Source: Oscillospiraceae bacterium (GTDB lineage Bacteria > Bacillota > Clostridia > Oscillospirales > Oscillospiraceae). From it: DNA of 46,668 bases. Made by a program: the position numbers and the translations under genes. This document shows positions 1 through 8,558 of this stretch, one piece after another (within the stretch, counting starts at the first letter, position 1; every line of letters begins with the position of its first letter). Location: contig CADBWQ010000028.1 of NCBI GenBank assembly GCA_902798545.1, positions 1 to 46,668 on the forward strand. Direction: 5' to 3'. Below the pieces are notes generated by a model. The model saw nothing but the letters and a program-made list of their open reading frames with translations. It did no database searches and was not told the DNA's origin.

Positions 1-1769
1 GTCGGGAAGGCGTTGACCCAGCCGCGGGCCGCGTAGTACTCAGGCAGCGTCAGCGGCAGCTGAGAGAGCATGCCCTTGGAAGGACCGTTGGTGATGGGCT
101 CTTCCAGCAGACGCTTGGGCAGGCGGTCATCCTCGGGCTTCATGCCGGCGGCCTTGTTGAACATACGCTCGATGTTGTAGATGCGGTCGCCGATCTCCAG
201 AAGCTGTTCCACGGTCCAGGTGGTGCCGGTGGCGGCGTTGAGCAGATCCGCGTATTCCTGGGCACCCAGGGCGAAGGAGGTGAACAGGCAGTTGCCCATG
301 GAGTCGATGACGGCGGTCAGATCCTGGAAGGTCTTGGCCCAAGCGGCCTTGTCGGTGGTGACGGTACGATCCAGCTGCTGCGGCAGACCGAGGACCTCCG
401 GAGAGATCATGTAGCCGCGCACGTGAGCGGCGCCGCAGTTGGCGGTGGCGTAGTTGATGCCGATGCCCTGGATGGCGCGGGCGTCGTAAGCGGGGATCTC
501 CTGCTTCTTGACGCTCATGGAGTACTCGGGGTGACCGTAGTGCTCGCAGAGGCGGGCGGAGCCGGAGGACATGAGCCAGTCAAGCTCGGTCTCGGGATCG
601 CCCATGCGCTTGGTCCACTCGACCAGCGCTTCCTTGCTGCCCCACTCCAGCGGCACGCCGGCGCAGTCCTCTTCCTTGATGTAGCCGCGCTGATACAGCT
701 CCATCGCGGCGGCGATGGTGCAGGGTACACCGATGGCGTCCAGGCCGTACTCGTTGCAGAGGCGGTTGCACTCGTCGATGGTGTAGAGATCATCGTTGCC
801 GCAGTCGCTGCCGTAGGCCCACAGGGGCTCGTACTCGGGGCCGCCGACGACCTTGTCGCCGTGGTTGATTACGCGGCCGCAGGCGATGGGGCAGTGATAG
901 CAGGCGCCGGGCTTCTTCAGGTATTTCTCAGCCAGCGTCTCGCCGGAGAACTGGTCGGCGGTGGGGCAGTAGCTCTCCTGCCAGTTCTTGGTGGGCAGGG
1001 CGCCGATGCCGTTGATGATGTTGACCAGAACGGCCGTGCCGAGAGCTCGCAGACCCTGGCCGGTGACGCCGTTGTCGGCGATGATCTTCAGCGCGCGCTT
1101 GTTGGCTTCCTTCAGAGCTTCCACGTCGGCGATGACGTCCAGCTGCTTGCGGGTGGCCTTGACCACGATGGCCTTGAGCTTCTTGCTGCCCATGACGGCG
1201 CCGGTACCGGAACGTCCCGCGGCGCGATCCTTGTCGTTCATGACGGCGGCCAGCAGAACCTGCTTTTCACCGGCAGGGCCGATGTTCAGGACGGAGCAGT
1301 CGGCACCGTGCTTTTCCTTCAGCTTGTCGTCAAGCTCTTCGCTCAGAACACCCAGATACTCTCTTGCATCGAGGATCTCAATCTTGTCGTCCACGATGTT
1401 CAGGTAGCACCAGTCAGGAGCCTGACCTTCGACGATCAGCGCGTCCCAGCCGGCGAACTTCAACTTGGCACCCCAAATGCCACCGGAGTTGGCGCAGGCG
1501 ATCATGCCGGTCAGCGGGGACTTGGTCACGACCATGTAGCGGCCGGAGGAGGGAGAGTTGGAGCCGGTCATGGGGCCGGTGATGTAGATGAGCTTGTTGT
1601 CCGGGGACAGAGGATCAACCGTTGCCACACCCTCATCATAGAGGATCTTGGTGCCGAGTCCGCGGCCGCCTATGAACTTTTTTGCAAGTTCCAGATCCAG
1701 CGGTTCCGCCTTGATCTCGCCGGTGCTCAGGTTTATGCGGGCGATTTTTTCATAGTAAGCGTCGCTCAT
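1..1769 (-). CDS. aor: Aldehyde:ferredoxin oxidoreductase (tungsten enzyme), 3' end cut by window
   Basis: The minus strand reads open from ATG at 1769 to the window edge (589 codons); family members are about 600-620 residues, so only a short C-terminal piece is missing. Members oxidise aldehydes to acids with a tungsto-bispterin cofactor and one [4Fe-4S] cluster and pass electrons to ferredoxin, in the cytoplasm. Seen: an N-terminal GGRGLGTKIL segment, TGPMTGSNSPSSGRY, a cluster motif CYHCPIAC (C-x2-C-x3-C) with a later Cys in GNCLF, and the cofactor-region stretch GINYATANCGAAHVRG. An AGGAGGAA site lies at 1775-1782. The neighbouring moeA genes, molbindin and tungstate importer fit a W enzyme. 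The substrate cannot be told from sequence. The long plus-strand ORF over this gene is antisense shadow. Confidence 0.95.
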   Translation of the reverse strand, partial: MSDAYYEKIARINLSTGEIKAEPLDLELAKKFIGGRGLGTKILYDEGVATVDPLSPDNKLIYITGPMTGSNSPSSGRYMVVTKSPLTGMIACANSGGIWGAKLKFAGWDALIVEGQAPDWCYLNIVDDKIEILDAREYLGVLSEELDDKLKEKHGADCSVLNIGPAGEKQVLLAAVMNDKDRAAGRSGTGAVMGSKKLKAIVVKATRKQLDVIADVEALKEANKRALKIIADNGVTGQGLRALGTAVLVNIINGIGALPTKNWQESYCPTADQFSGETLAEKYLKKPGACYHCPIACGRVINHGDKVVGGPEYEPLWAYGSDCGNDDLYTIDECNRLCNEYGLDAIGVPCTIAAAMELYQRGYIKEEDCAGVPLEWGSKEALVEWTKRMGDPETELDWLMSSGSARLCEHYGHPEYSMSVKKQEIPAYDARAIQGIGINYATANCGAAHVRGYMISPEVLGLPQQLDRTVTTDKAAWAKTFQDLTAVIDSMGNCLFTSFALGAQEYADLLNAATGTTWTVEQLLEIGDRIYNIERMFNKAAGMKPEDDRLPKRLLEEPITNGPSKGMLSQLPLTLPEYYAARGWVNAFP

Positions 1770-1824
1770 GTGTGTTCCTCCTGTATAATCTTATCTTATT
1801 TTTGTATCTGACTACTTTGATATT

Positions 1825-1853
1825 ATTATATTGTCCGGGGGCTTGCGTGCCAA
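1825..1853 (-). promoter_or_regulatory. aor promoter
   Basis: On the minus strand TTGGCA (1853-1848) and a perfect TATAAT (1830-1825) are separated by 17 bp, giving a short leader of about 45 nt before the aor start. The GAAA-block element at 1872-1899 sits 18 bp upstream of the -35 box, as expected of an activator site. Confidence 0.8.
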
Positions 1854-1871
1854 GTATTTGGCCCGAATTTC

Positions 1872-1899
1872 GCGCGAACTGATACGAAAATGGACATAC
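1872..1899 (+). promoter_or_regulatory. Phased GAAA-block operator, aor side
   Basis: Two recognisable 10-bp blocks, ending CGAACT and GATACGAAAA, are followed by a degenerate third block. GATACGAAAA recurs exactly in the tupA-upstream element (8947-8979). This is the weakest of four similar elements in the window, all placed 16-21 bp upstream of a -35 box. Confidence 0.55.
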
Positions 1900-1923
1900 C
1901 GGACATGACCGGCGGAAAAAGGC

Positions 1924-1959
1924 TGTGCGAAACGGTATGAAACCGTACGAAACTGCATA
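1924..1959 (+). promoter_or_regulatory. Phased GAAAC-block operator, regulator side
   Basis: Three consecutive 10-bp blocks, TGTGCGAAAC, GGTATGAAAC and CGTACGAAAC, are followed by TGCATA. A 10-bp period places each GAAAC on the same DNA face. The element lies 21 bp upstream of the -35 box of the HTH regulator gene, so autoregulation is plausible. Confidence 0.7.
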
Positions 1960-1980
1960 AGGGAACCGTCGTGAGCATAC

Positions 1981-2009
1981 TTGTACAGTTTCATCAAAAA
2001 AGGTATAAT
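1981..2009 (+). promoter_or_regulatory. Promoter of the regulator-moeA-flavoprotein operon
   Basis: TTGTAC (1981-1986) and TATAAT (2004-2009) are spaced by 17 bp. A GGAGGA ribosome site at 2035-2040 lies 7 nt before the ATG at 2048. Confidence 0.8.
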
Positions 2010-2047
2010 GATTTGCACATTACCAACGGGTTGCGGAGGAATGCCGT

Positions 2048-2989
2048 ATGGCGCAAAACAAATCACTTTCTACACAGGAGGTCGCGGAGATTCTCCATGT
2101 GAGCAAATCCACGATCTACGAGCTGATCCGCCGGAGTGAGATCAACTCCTACAGGGTCGGGCGCAAGGTTCGCTTTACCCAAGACGATGTGGACGCCTAC
2201 ATCGCGCGTTCGCGACATGAACAGAGCGTCCAGCCGGTCCGGCGCGTAGAGATCAGCAGTAAACTGCTTCATCCCGCCGACAGGGGAGAACACCCCTTCG
2301 TGATCTCCGGCCAAGATGTGGTGCTGGATATCCTGAGCAATTACCTGCATCAGAACGGCGTCGGAACGGACCGGTGCTATCTCAGCAGTTTTGAAGGGCT
2401 GCTGGCCTTATATGAGAAGAAAGTAGATGCGGCGGCCTGCCATCTGTACGCAGTGGATGAAAAGAGCTTCAATGTCCCATATGTCAGGCGGCTGATGCCG
2501 GGCGTAAAGGCAGTTTTGATCAATGTGTCCTATCGCAAACAGGGCTTCTATGTAGCGGCAGGCAACCCGAAAGGAATCCGTGGCTGGCGCGATCTGGCCC
2601 GGCGGGATATCTCCATTCTCAACCGCCGCCCCGGCTCTAGCGCACGCATCCTGCTGGATGAGCAGCTGTTCCGTATGGATCTGGACCCCAGGCAGATCAA
2701 GGGCTATGAACGGGAGATGAAATCCCACCTGACGATGGCTGCTGCCATCGCCGACGGAGATGCGGATCTTGCCCTTGGCACGGAGCGCGTCTCCCGGCAG
2801 ATCGACGGGCTGGACTTCATTCCCCTGTTGGAGGAACGCTATGATCTGGTGCTACGCAGAGAGACCATGGAAACCGCGGAGGGCGAGGCGATACTGGAGA
2901 TCCTGCGCTCGGCAGCTTTCAAAAGAGACATCCGCCACTTCACGGGGAATGACTACCGGGATATGGGGAAGATCATCTCGGAGGTGTAG
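2048..2989 (+). CDS. HTH transcriptional regulator with PBP-like sensor domain
   Basis: 313 residues. Residues about 5-55 form an excisionase/MerR-like helix-turn-helix (STQEVAEILHVSKSTIYELI followed by the wing-like GRKVRFTQDDVDAY). Residues about 85-305 match the PBP-superfamily domain found in molybdate/tungstate-linked regulators and fused to some MoeA proteins, with the RRPGSSARILLDEQ and KGYEREMKSH segments. The same domain ends the MoeA-like protein at 4207-6123. It opens an operon with two moeA genes, faces aor divergently, and is flanked by GAAAC-block repeats that are its likely binding sites. The ligand (tungstate, molybdate or a pterin) is not visible from sequence. The next ORF starts 2 bp after the stop. 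Confidence 0.85.
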   Translation: MAQNKSLSTQEVAEILHVSKSTIYELIRRSEINSYRVGRKVRFTQDDVDAYIARSRHEQSVQPVRRVEISSKLLHPADRGEHPFVISGQDVVLDILSNYLHQNGVGTDRCYLSSFEGLLALYEKKVDAAACHLYAVDEKSFNVPYVRRLMPGVKAVLINVSYRKQGFYVAAGNPKGIRGWRDLARRDISILNRRPGSSARILLDEQLFRMDLDPRQIKGYEREMKSHLTMAAAIADGDADLALGTERVSRQIDGLDFIPLLEERYDLVLRRETMETAEGEAILEILRSAAFKRDIRHFTGNDYRDMGKIISEV

Positions 2990-2991
2990 AG

Positions 2992-4203
2992 ATGCTTGAG
3001 GTAAAGACCCCGGAAGAGGTTCTCCGGCTGATTGAGACAAAATTCAAGCCGCTCGGCAGGACAGAGAACGTCCCGCTTTCCGCGGCACTTGGCCGTGTGC
3101 TGGCCGAACCGATTATAGCACAGGAATATGTCCCGGACTTTGACCGTTCCACCGTGGACGGCTACGCCTGCCGCGCTGCGGATACCTTTGGCTGCTCCGA
3201 CGCGATCCCGGCGATCCTGAGTGTTACCGGACAGGTGCTGATGGGTGAGAGCGCTGACTTTGCTCTTTCCCGCGATACCTGCGCCTATGTCCCAACCGGC
3301 GGCGCAATCCCCAAAGGCGCCGACTGCGCGGTGATGATCGAATATACCGAGGACTACGGCGACGGCACCGTTGGGATCATGAAACCGTGCGCGCCGGGGA
3401 TGAATCTGATCTTCCGGGGCGACGATGTGTCTCCCGGTAAGGAAATCCTCCGCAACGGGCGTGTACTCACTGCCCAGGATATCGGAGCGCTGGCAGCGAT
3501 AGGAAAGACAAGCGTGCCCGTGGTGTGCCGGGTGAAGGTCGGAGTGATCTCTACCGGGGACGAGCTGGTGCCTCCCGATGCGACACCGGGGCCCGGGCAG
3601 GTGCGGGATGTCAACGGCCCGCTTCTGACCGCCTTGCTGGAAGCTTTTGGCGCAGAGGTAATCAACTACGGCATTGTGGTGGATGATGAGGAGCTTCTGC
3701 GCCAGAAGATGCAGGTAGCAGCGCAGGAGTGCAATGCAGTGATTATCTCCGGCGGCAGCAGCGTGGGGGTCAAAGACGCGACCTGCCGCATCATCGAAAG
3801 CATGGGAGAGCTGCTTCTCCACGGCATCGCCATCAAGCCGGGCAAGCCCACCATTATGGGCAAGGCCGGCAACAAGCCTCTGATCGGCCTGCCCGGCCAT
3901 CCCGGGGCCGCCTGCTTTGTGGCACAGCTCTTCGTCCTGCCGTTGCTGGGTCGGCTTATGGGAAGAAAACAGGAAGGCTTTACGGTCACGGCGGAATTGA
4001 CTGAGAGCCTGGGCGCCAACCATGGACGGGAGCAGATCAACGCCTGCCACCTGCTGCATGAGGGTGGTAAGATTCTGGCTTCGCCCATCCGGTCCAAGTC
4101 CGGCCTGATCACGCAGCTTGCCGGGGTGGACGGTTTTTTCATCATTTCGCGTGACTGCGAGGGGCTCCCCAAGGGCGCGCAGGTGCAAGTATATCTGTAT
4201 TGA
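2992..4203 (+). CDS. moeA: Molybdopterin molybdenumtransferase MoeA
   Basis: 403 residues, the normal MoeA length. MoeA inserts Mo or W into adenylylated molybdopterin, the last step of cofactor assembly. Seen: the N-terminal domain with STVDGYA and PTGGAIPKGADCAVM, the MoaB/MogA-like domain with STGDELVPP, ISGGSSVG, KPGKPTIMGK and GLPGHPGAA, and the C-terminal domain (about 330-400). It starts 2 bp after the regulator gene and ends 3 bp before the second moeA, so translation is probably coupled. With an AOR and a tungstate importer close by, W is a reasonable metal, but sequence alone does not tell W from Mo. Confidence 0.93.
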   Translation: MLEVKTPEEVLRLIETKFKPLGRTENVPLSAALGRVLAEPIIAQEYVPDFDRSTVDGYACRAADTFGCSDAIPAILSVTGQVLMGESADFALSRDTCAYVPTGGAIPKGADCAVMIEYTEDYGDGTVGIMKPCAPGMNLIFRGDDVSPGKEILRNGRVLTAQDIGALAAIGKTSVPVVCRVKVGVISTGDELVPPDATPGPGQVRDVNGPLLTALLEAFGAEVINYGIVVDDEELLRQKMQVAAQECNAVIISGGSSVGVKDATCRIIESMGELLLHGIAIKPGKPTIMGKAGNKPLIGLPGHPGAACFVAQLFVLPLLGRLMGRKQEGFTVTAELTESLGANHGREQINACHLLHEGGKILASPIRSKSGLITQLAGVDGFFIISRDCEGLPKGAQVQVYLY

Positions 4204-4206
4204 GGT

Positions 4207-6123
4207 GTGGATATGGGCTTTGAGTATTTGACCAATGTGCCGCTGGATCGGGCAAAGAAGGAATACTTTTGGAAGCTGCAGGACAATGGCTTCAGAACAC
4301 AGCTGGAAACTGTTCCGGTACAGGAGTCTTTTGGGCGTATCACGTCCCGAGCTGTCTATGCCAGGATTAACGCGCCGCATTACGCGGCCAGCGCCATGGA
4401 CGGCGTGGCGCTGCGCGCCATGGACAGCTTCGGCGCTACTGAGACGACTCCCATCACTCTGGGGGAGGATAAGTTCATTGCCGTGGACACCGGAGACCCG
4501 ATTCCGGAAGACTGCGATGCGGTTATTATGGTGGAGGACATCGTCAAAAACGACGACGGCAGCATCACGATCCACGCCGCCGCCGCACCCTGGCAGCATA
4601 TCCGGCAGATCGGCGAAGATATCTGCGCCGGGGAAATGATCCTGCCCAGCTTTATGGAGATCACCCCCGCCGCCATCGGCGCCATGATCGCAGGAGGTGT
4701 ACTGGAGGTCGAGGTCATCCGTCGTCCGGTGGTGGGCATTGTCCCCACCGGAGACGAGATCATCCCGCCCTGCGCCAATCCCAAGCCGGGCGACATTCTG
4801 GAGTTCAACTCCTCCATCTTTTCCGCCATGCTGAAAGGCTGGGGCGCCGAACCCAAGACCTATCCCATCGTGCCGGATCGCCTGGAGACCATCAGGGATA
4901 TGGTCGCGAAAGCTGTCGACGAGTGCGACATGGTGATCCTCAATGCCGGCTCCTCAGCCGGCAGGGACGATTATTCTACCACCGCCGTGCGCGAGATCGG
5001 CGAGGTGCTGTATCATGGCGTTGCCATCAAGCCCGGCAAGCCCGCAATCCTTGGCTTTCGCGGAGCCAGGCCCATTCTGGGAGTGCCCGGCTATCCGGTA
5101 TCCGGCATCATCGTGATTGAGGAATTCCTGCAGCCGCTGATTGACGCCTGGTACGGCAGGGAGAACGACAAGGGCAGCCGCACGTGGGCAAAGCTCACAA
5201 GGCAGGTGGTCTCGGGACTCAAGTATCAGGAATTTGTGCGCCTGCGCATGGGCTATGTGGGAAATTCTTTGATGGCCTCCCCGCTGCCCCGCGGCAGTGG
5301 TGTGGTATCCTCCTTTATGAAGGCAGACGGCATGCTGGAGGTCCCGCAGGGCAAGGAGGGATATTCCGCGGGCGAAGAGGTCCGCATCCGACTGCTCAAG
5401 AGCAAGGGACAGCTGAAGAACACGCTGGTCGTCATCGGCAGCCATGACCCGCTGCTGGATGAGCTGACGGATCTGATCCACAAGGAGGATCACCGCGTCT
5501 TCCTCTCCTCGGCCCATGTGGGTTCCATGGGCGGGATCATGGCAATCCGACGGGGTGAAGCGCATGCGGCGGGCATCCATCTGCTCGATACGGAAACGGG
5601 AGAATACAACCGCAAATACATCCGAAAGTATTTTCCCCACGGCGGCGTTTATCTGGTGCGCTGCGTGGGGCGGCAGCAAGGGCTGATGCTGCAGAAGGGC
5701 AATCCGCTGAGTATCCGGAGCTTCGCGGATATCGGCAGAGACGGCGTGCGCTACGTGAACCGGCAGAAGGGCTCCGGTACGCGCATCCTGACGGACTATC
5801 TATGCCAAAAGGAGGGTGTCGACCCCGATCGGGTCTATGGCTACGAGCGGGAGGAAGTGACTCATAACGCCGTGGCCGTACAGATCGCCGGAGGCAGCGC
5901 GGACGCAGGCATGGGCATCTATTCCGCGGCAAAGCTCTATGATCTGGATTTCCTGCCCATTTGTGTGGAAGAATATGATCTGCTGATCCCGGAGAGCGTC
6001 TGGAACATAGGACTTGTCAAGCAGTTGATCCGCACGCTCAAAAGCAAGGCGTTCCGGGATCGTATCGAGGCCATGGGCGGATATACGCTGGACCGGCCGG
6101 GTGAAATCATCGACGTTTTCTGA
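4207..6123 (+). CDS. MoeA-like protein fused to C-terminal PBP-like domain
   Basis: 638 residues. Residues about 1-400 are a full MoeA, with SAMDGVALRAMDS, DTGDPIPEDCDAVIM, PTGDEIIPP, NAGSSAGRDDYS, KPGKPAILG and GVPGYPVSG. Residues about 410-635 are a PBP-superfamily domain with GSHDPLLDEL, RQKGSGTRILTDYL and YGYEREEVTH, homologous to the sensor of the regulator at 2048-2989. Two MoeA paralogues in one operon recall the MoeA1/MoeA2 pairs of tungsten users. The fused domain may bind oxyanion or a cofactor intermediate; this is inference. The stop TGA overlaps the ATG of the next gene by one base. Confidence 0.9.
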   Translation: MDMGFEYLTNVPLDRAKKEYFWKLQDNGFRTQLETVPVQESFGRITSRAVYARINAPHYAASAMDGVALRAMDSFGATETTPITLGEDKFIAVDTGDPIPEDCDAVIMVEDIVKNDDGSITIHAAAAPWQHIRQIGEDICAGEMILPSFMEITPAAIGAMIAGGVLEVEVIRRPVVGIVPTGDEIIPPCANPKPGDILEFNSSIFSAMLKGWGAEPKTYPIVPDRLETIRDMVAKAVDECDMVILNAGSSAGRDDYSTTAVREIGEVLYHGVAIKPGKPAILGFRGARPILGVPGYPVSGIIVIEEFLQPLIDAWYGRENDKGSRTWAKLTRQVVSGLKYQEFVRLRMGYVGNSLMASPLPRGSGVVSSFMKADGMLEVPQGKEGYSAGEEVRIRLLKSKGQLKNTLVVIGSHDPLLDELTDLIHKEDHRVFLSSAHVGSMGGIMAIRRGEAHAAGIHLLDTETGEYNRKYIRKYFPHGGVYLVRCVGRQQGLMLQKGNPLSIRSFADIGRDGVRYVNRQKGSGTRILTDYLCQKEGVDPDRVYGYEREEVTHNAVAVQIAGGSADAGMGIYSAAKLYDLDFLPICVEEYDLLIPESVWNIGLVKQLIRTLKSKAFRDRIEAMGGYTLDRPGEIIDVF

Positions 6124-7562
6124 TGAAGGATCTTGACGTAGTCGTCATCGGCGGCGGGCTGCTGGGCTGCTTAGCAGCGAGAAATCTCTGCCGATGGAAC
6201 CTGCATATTGCACTTCTGGAGGCGCGGGAGGATGTCTGTACGGGCATCTCCCGCGCCAATACGGCTATCGTCTACCCTGGCTATGACCACAAGCCCGGCA
6301 CGCTGAAGTCAGAGATGTGCGTCCGGGCTAATGCCCGCTTCGACGCACTCTGCCAGGAACTGGATGTGCCCTTTTCCCGCTGCGGCTCCCTGATGGTGAG
6401 CTTTGGGGAAAAGGCTGACGCTGTTTTGCGAAAGAAGTATGAAAATGGCCTTCTCCTGGGCGTGCCCGGCCTGCGTATGCTCTCCGGCGAGGAAGCCCGG
6501 AAAATGGAGCCTGCTCTCGCGGAGGGCGTCTCTTCCGCCCTGTATGCACCCACAGCCGGAACCGTCAACCCCTGGGAGCTTGGCATCGCTGCCTGCGAAA
6601 ACGCGACGGCGAATGGTGTGGAGCTCTGTCTCAACACCTGCGTGCTGGGCATCGGTCGGACGGCGAAAGGGTATCGCATCGAGACCGATCAGGAGGTCTT
6701 TTCCTGCCGCGCGGTCGTCAACTGTTCCGGACTCTCTGCGGACAGCGTGCAGAAGCTCCTGTTCCCCACGCCGGTGTATATTGCCCCGGACGCAGCGGAT
6801 TATCTGATTCTGGACAAGTCAGCAGAAAACAAACCTGCCCACATTATCCAATATGAGCCGGAGGACGGCGGCAAGGGCTTCAACGCTGTACCCACGGTGG
6901 AGGGCAGCCTGCTGCTGGGCCCCTCGGAACGGAAGAATGAGGTCGATTTTGCTGTGAGCAAGGAGGGGCTTTCCTTTGTCCGGGAGCGGGCCGCACGCGT
7001 CCTGCCCGGCTTGAATTTACAGGATACGATCCGCTCCTTCGCCGCCGTGCGTCCGAATCCGCAGCACCCCGACGGCAGCAGCATAGGCAGTTACGTGATC
7101 GACAATCCCGATTCGGGCTTTTGGAGTCTGATCGGCATCAAGACACCGGGCCTCACCTGTGCTGACGAGCTTGGACGCTATGTGGCGGATAGACTCGCTG
7201 CGGAGCTTTGCGCGGAAGAAAGACCGGGCTTTGACCCACACCGCGTGGGGATCCGCAGAGCCCGGGATCTGCCGCTTTCAGAGAGAGTGGTGCTGGTGCA
7301 GGAAAACGCGGCTTATGGCGAGATCCTCTGTCATTGTGAAGGCGTCACAAAGGCGGAGATCTTGGAAGCCATCCGGCGCGGCGCTGTCAGTGTGGACGGT
7401 GTCAAACGCCGCGCCGGCTCCGGCATGGGGTGCTGCCAGGGCAGCCGCTGCGAACGCGCCGTCATGGAGCTGCTTGCAGCGGAGCTGGGCGTTCCCGTCG
7501 GCGCGGTCAGGAAGGACGGCCCGGGCTCGGAGATCCTGGAGGGCAGCCATGGAAAGAACTGA
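6123..7562 (+). CDS. GlpA-like FAD-dependent oxidoreductase with BFD-type [2Fe-2S] domain
   Basis: 479 residues. The N-terminal DAO-type FAD fold carries GGGLLGC and the fold runs to about residue 370, resembling glycerol-3-phosphate dehydrogenase GlpA and L-2-hydroxyglutarate oxidase relatives. The C-terminus is a BFD-like [2Fe-2S] domain with Cys403, Cys405, Cys437/438 and Cys443. The final 14 bp overlap the next flavoprotein gene. In glycerol operons such pairs oxidise glycerol-3-phosphate; here the operon partners are the W-cofactor genes and, divergently, aor. A role in accepting AOR electrons or in another oxidation is inference, and the substrate is unknown. Confidence 0.85.
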   Translation: MKDLDVVVIGGGLLGCLAARNLCRWNLHIALLEAREDVCTGISRANTAIVYPGYDHKPGTLKSEMCVRANARFDALCQELDVPFSRCGSLMVSFGEKADAVLRKKYENGLLLGVPGLRMLSGEEARKMEPALAEGVSSALYAPTAGTVNPWELGIAACENATANGVELCLNTCVLGIGRTAKGYRIETDQEVFSCRAVVNCSGLSADSVQKLLFPTPVYIAPDAADYLILDKSAENKPAHIIQYEPEDGGKGFNAVPTVEGSLLLGPSERKNEVDFAVSKEGLSFVRERAARVLPGLNLQDTIRSFAAVRPNPQHPDGSSIGSYVIDNPDSGFWSLIGIKTPGLTCADELGRYVADRLAAELCAEERPGFDPHRVGIRRARDLPLSERVVLVQENAAYGEILCHCEGVTKAEILEAIRRGAVSVDGVKRRAGSGMGCCQGSRCERAVMELLAAELGVPVGAVRKDGPGSEILEGSHGKN

Positions 7563-8445
7563 GCTGCTGATTGTCGGCGCGGGGGCTGCGGGGATTTCCG
7601 CCGCCTGTGCCGCGTGGGACGCCGGCTGCCGGGATGTTCTGCTGGCAGACCGCTTGCCGTATGCGGGCGGCATTCTCCCCCAATGTATTCACGAGGGCTT
7701 TGGGCTCTCTGCCTTTGGAAGTGAGCTGACCGGCCCCGCCTATGTGGAGAGACTGGCGGAAGGTTTGGCGCAGAGAGGTGTGCGCTTTCTGCCAGGGAAG
7801 GAAGTACTGGCAGTGACAAAAGAAAAGACCGCGGTCCTGTCCGGCAAAGGCGGTGTGGAAGAAATCCGCTTTGAAAGGCTGATCCTGGCGACGGGCAGCC
7901 GAGAGCGGACGGTGGGCTCTCTCTCCATTGCCGGGACACGCCCGGCGGGGATCTTCACCGCCGGGCAGGCACAGGAAATGATCAATCTCCATCATTGGCG
8001 GCTGGGCAGCCAAGTCGTGATTCTGGGCAGCGGCGATATGGGGATGATCCTGGCAAGGCGCTTTACGCTGGAGGGGAAGCAGGTTCTGGCTGTTCTGGAG
8101 CAGGATGCGCATTACGGCGGCCTGGCCAGAAACTTCCACCGCTGCATCGAGGCGTATCAGATCCCAATTCGCTATCGCTGCACGGTCCGGGAAATCCACG
8201 GCATGCCCCGCATCACGGGAGTGACGGTGGAAGCCCTTGACAACGGCAAATCGGAGTTTCTTCCTTGCGATACGCTGGTCACAGCCATCGGCCTTGTCCC
8301 GGAGCGTGAGCTGATCAGAGGTTTTGAGAAAGAGCCATGGCTCTCTTTAGCCGGAAACTGCAGCAGGGTGTATGAACTGGCCGACTCCGCGGCCGCAGAA
8401 GGCGCGAAGGTCGGCAGATATGTCGGGAAACAGCTTGTGAAATGA
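7549..8445 (+). CDS. NAD(P)/FAD-dependent oxidoreductase (GlpB/sarcosine-oxidase-alpha-like)
   Basis: 298 residues from ATG 7549, which overlaps the previous gene by 14 bp; an in-frame upstream extension is just the shifted frame of that gene. Seen: N-terminal FAD motif VGAGAAGISAAC, the PYAGGILPQCIHEGFG segment typical of partners of GlpA-like BFD proteins, the ATGSRER motif, and a second dinucleotide motif VILGSGDMG near residue 160. It is shorter than the usual roughly 420-residue homologues and lacks a DUF1667-type partner in the window. It probably forms a two-subunit flavoenzyme with the preceding protein. It is the last gene of the operon; the next gene has its own promoter. Confidence 0.85.
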   Translation: MERTELLIVGAGAAGISAACAAWDAGCRDVLLADRLPYAGGILPQCIHEGFGLSAFGSELTGPAYVERLAEGLAQRGVRFLPGKEVLAVTKEKTAVLSGKGGVEEIRFERLILATGSRERTVGSLSIAGTRPAGIFTAGQAQEMINLHHWRLGSQVVILGSGDMGMILARRFTLEGKQVLAVLEQDAHYGGLARNFHRCIEAYQIPIRYRCTVREIHGMPRITGVTVEALDNGKSEFLPCDTLVTAIGLVPERELIRGFEKEPWLSLAGNCSRVYELADSAAAEGAKVGRYVGKQLVK

Positions 8446-8446
8446 A

Positions 8447-8474
8447 TTCATATCGTTTCAGTTCGTTTCGCACA
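8447..8474 (-). promoter_or_regulatory. Phased GAAAC-block operator upstream of molbindin gene
   Basis: Read on the minus strand it is TGTGCGAAAC, then GAACTGAAAC, then GATATGAA: the same 10-bp phasing and first block as the element at 1924. It begins right after the flavoprotein stop and ends 16 bp before a -35 box. Confidence 0.65.
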
Positions 8475-8490
8475 ATCTTTTCTGGCCTGC

Positions 8491-8519
8491 TTGCATTGCG
8501 GAGATGCCCGCATTAGAAT
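8491..8519 (+). promoter_or_regulatory. Promoter of the molbindin gene
   Basis: TTGCAT (8491-8496), a 17-bp spacer and TAGAAT (8514-8519). The leader is about 30 nt and carries AAAGGAGAAAG before the ATG at 8559. Confidence 0.7.
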
Positions 8520-8558
8520 ACTCATGATTGAATACATGCAGAAAGGAGAAAGCTGTAT

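Noticed and set aside
423-1811. A 462-codon plus-strand open frame over the first gene
   Set aside because: It is antisense to aldehyde:ferredoxin oxidoreductase, whose motifs are clear on the minus strand; its Val/Ala/Gly-rich, repetitive composition is typical of GC-rich antisense shadow.
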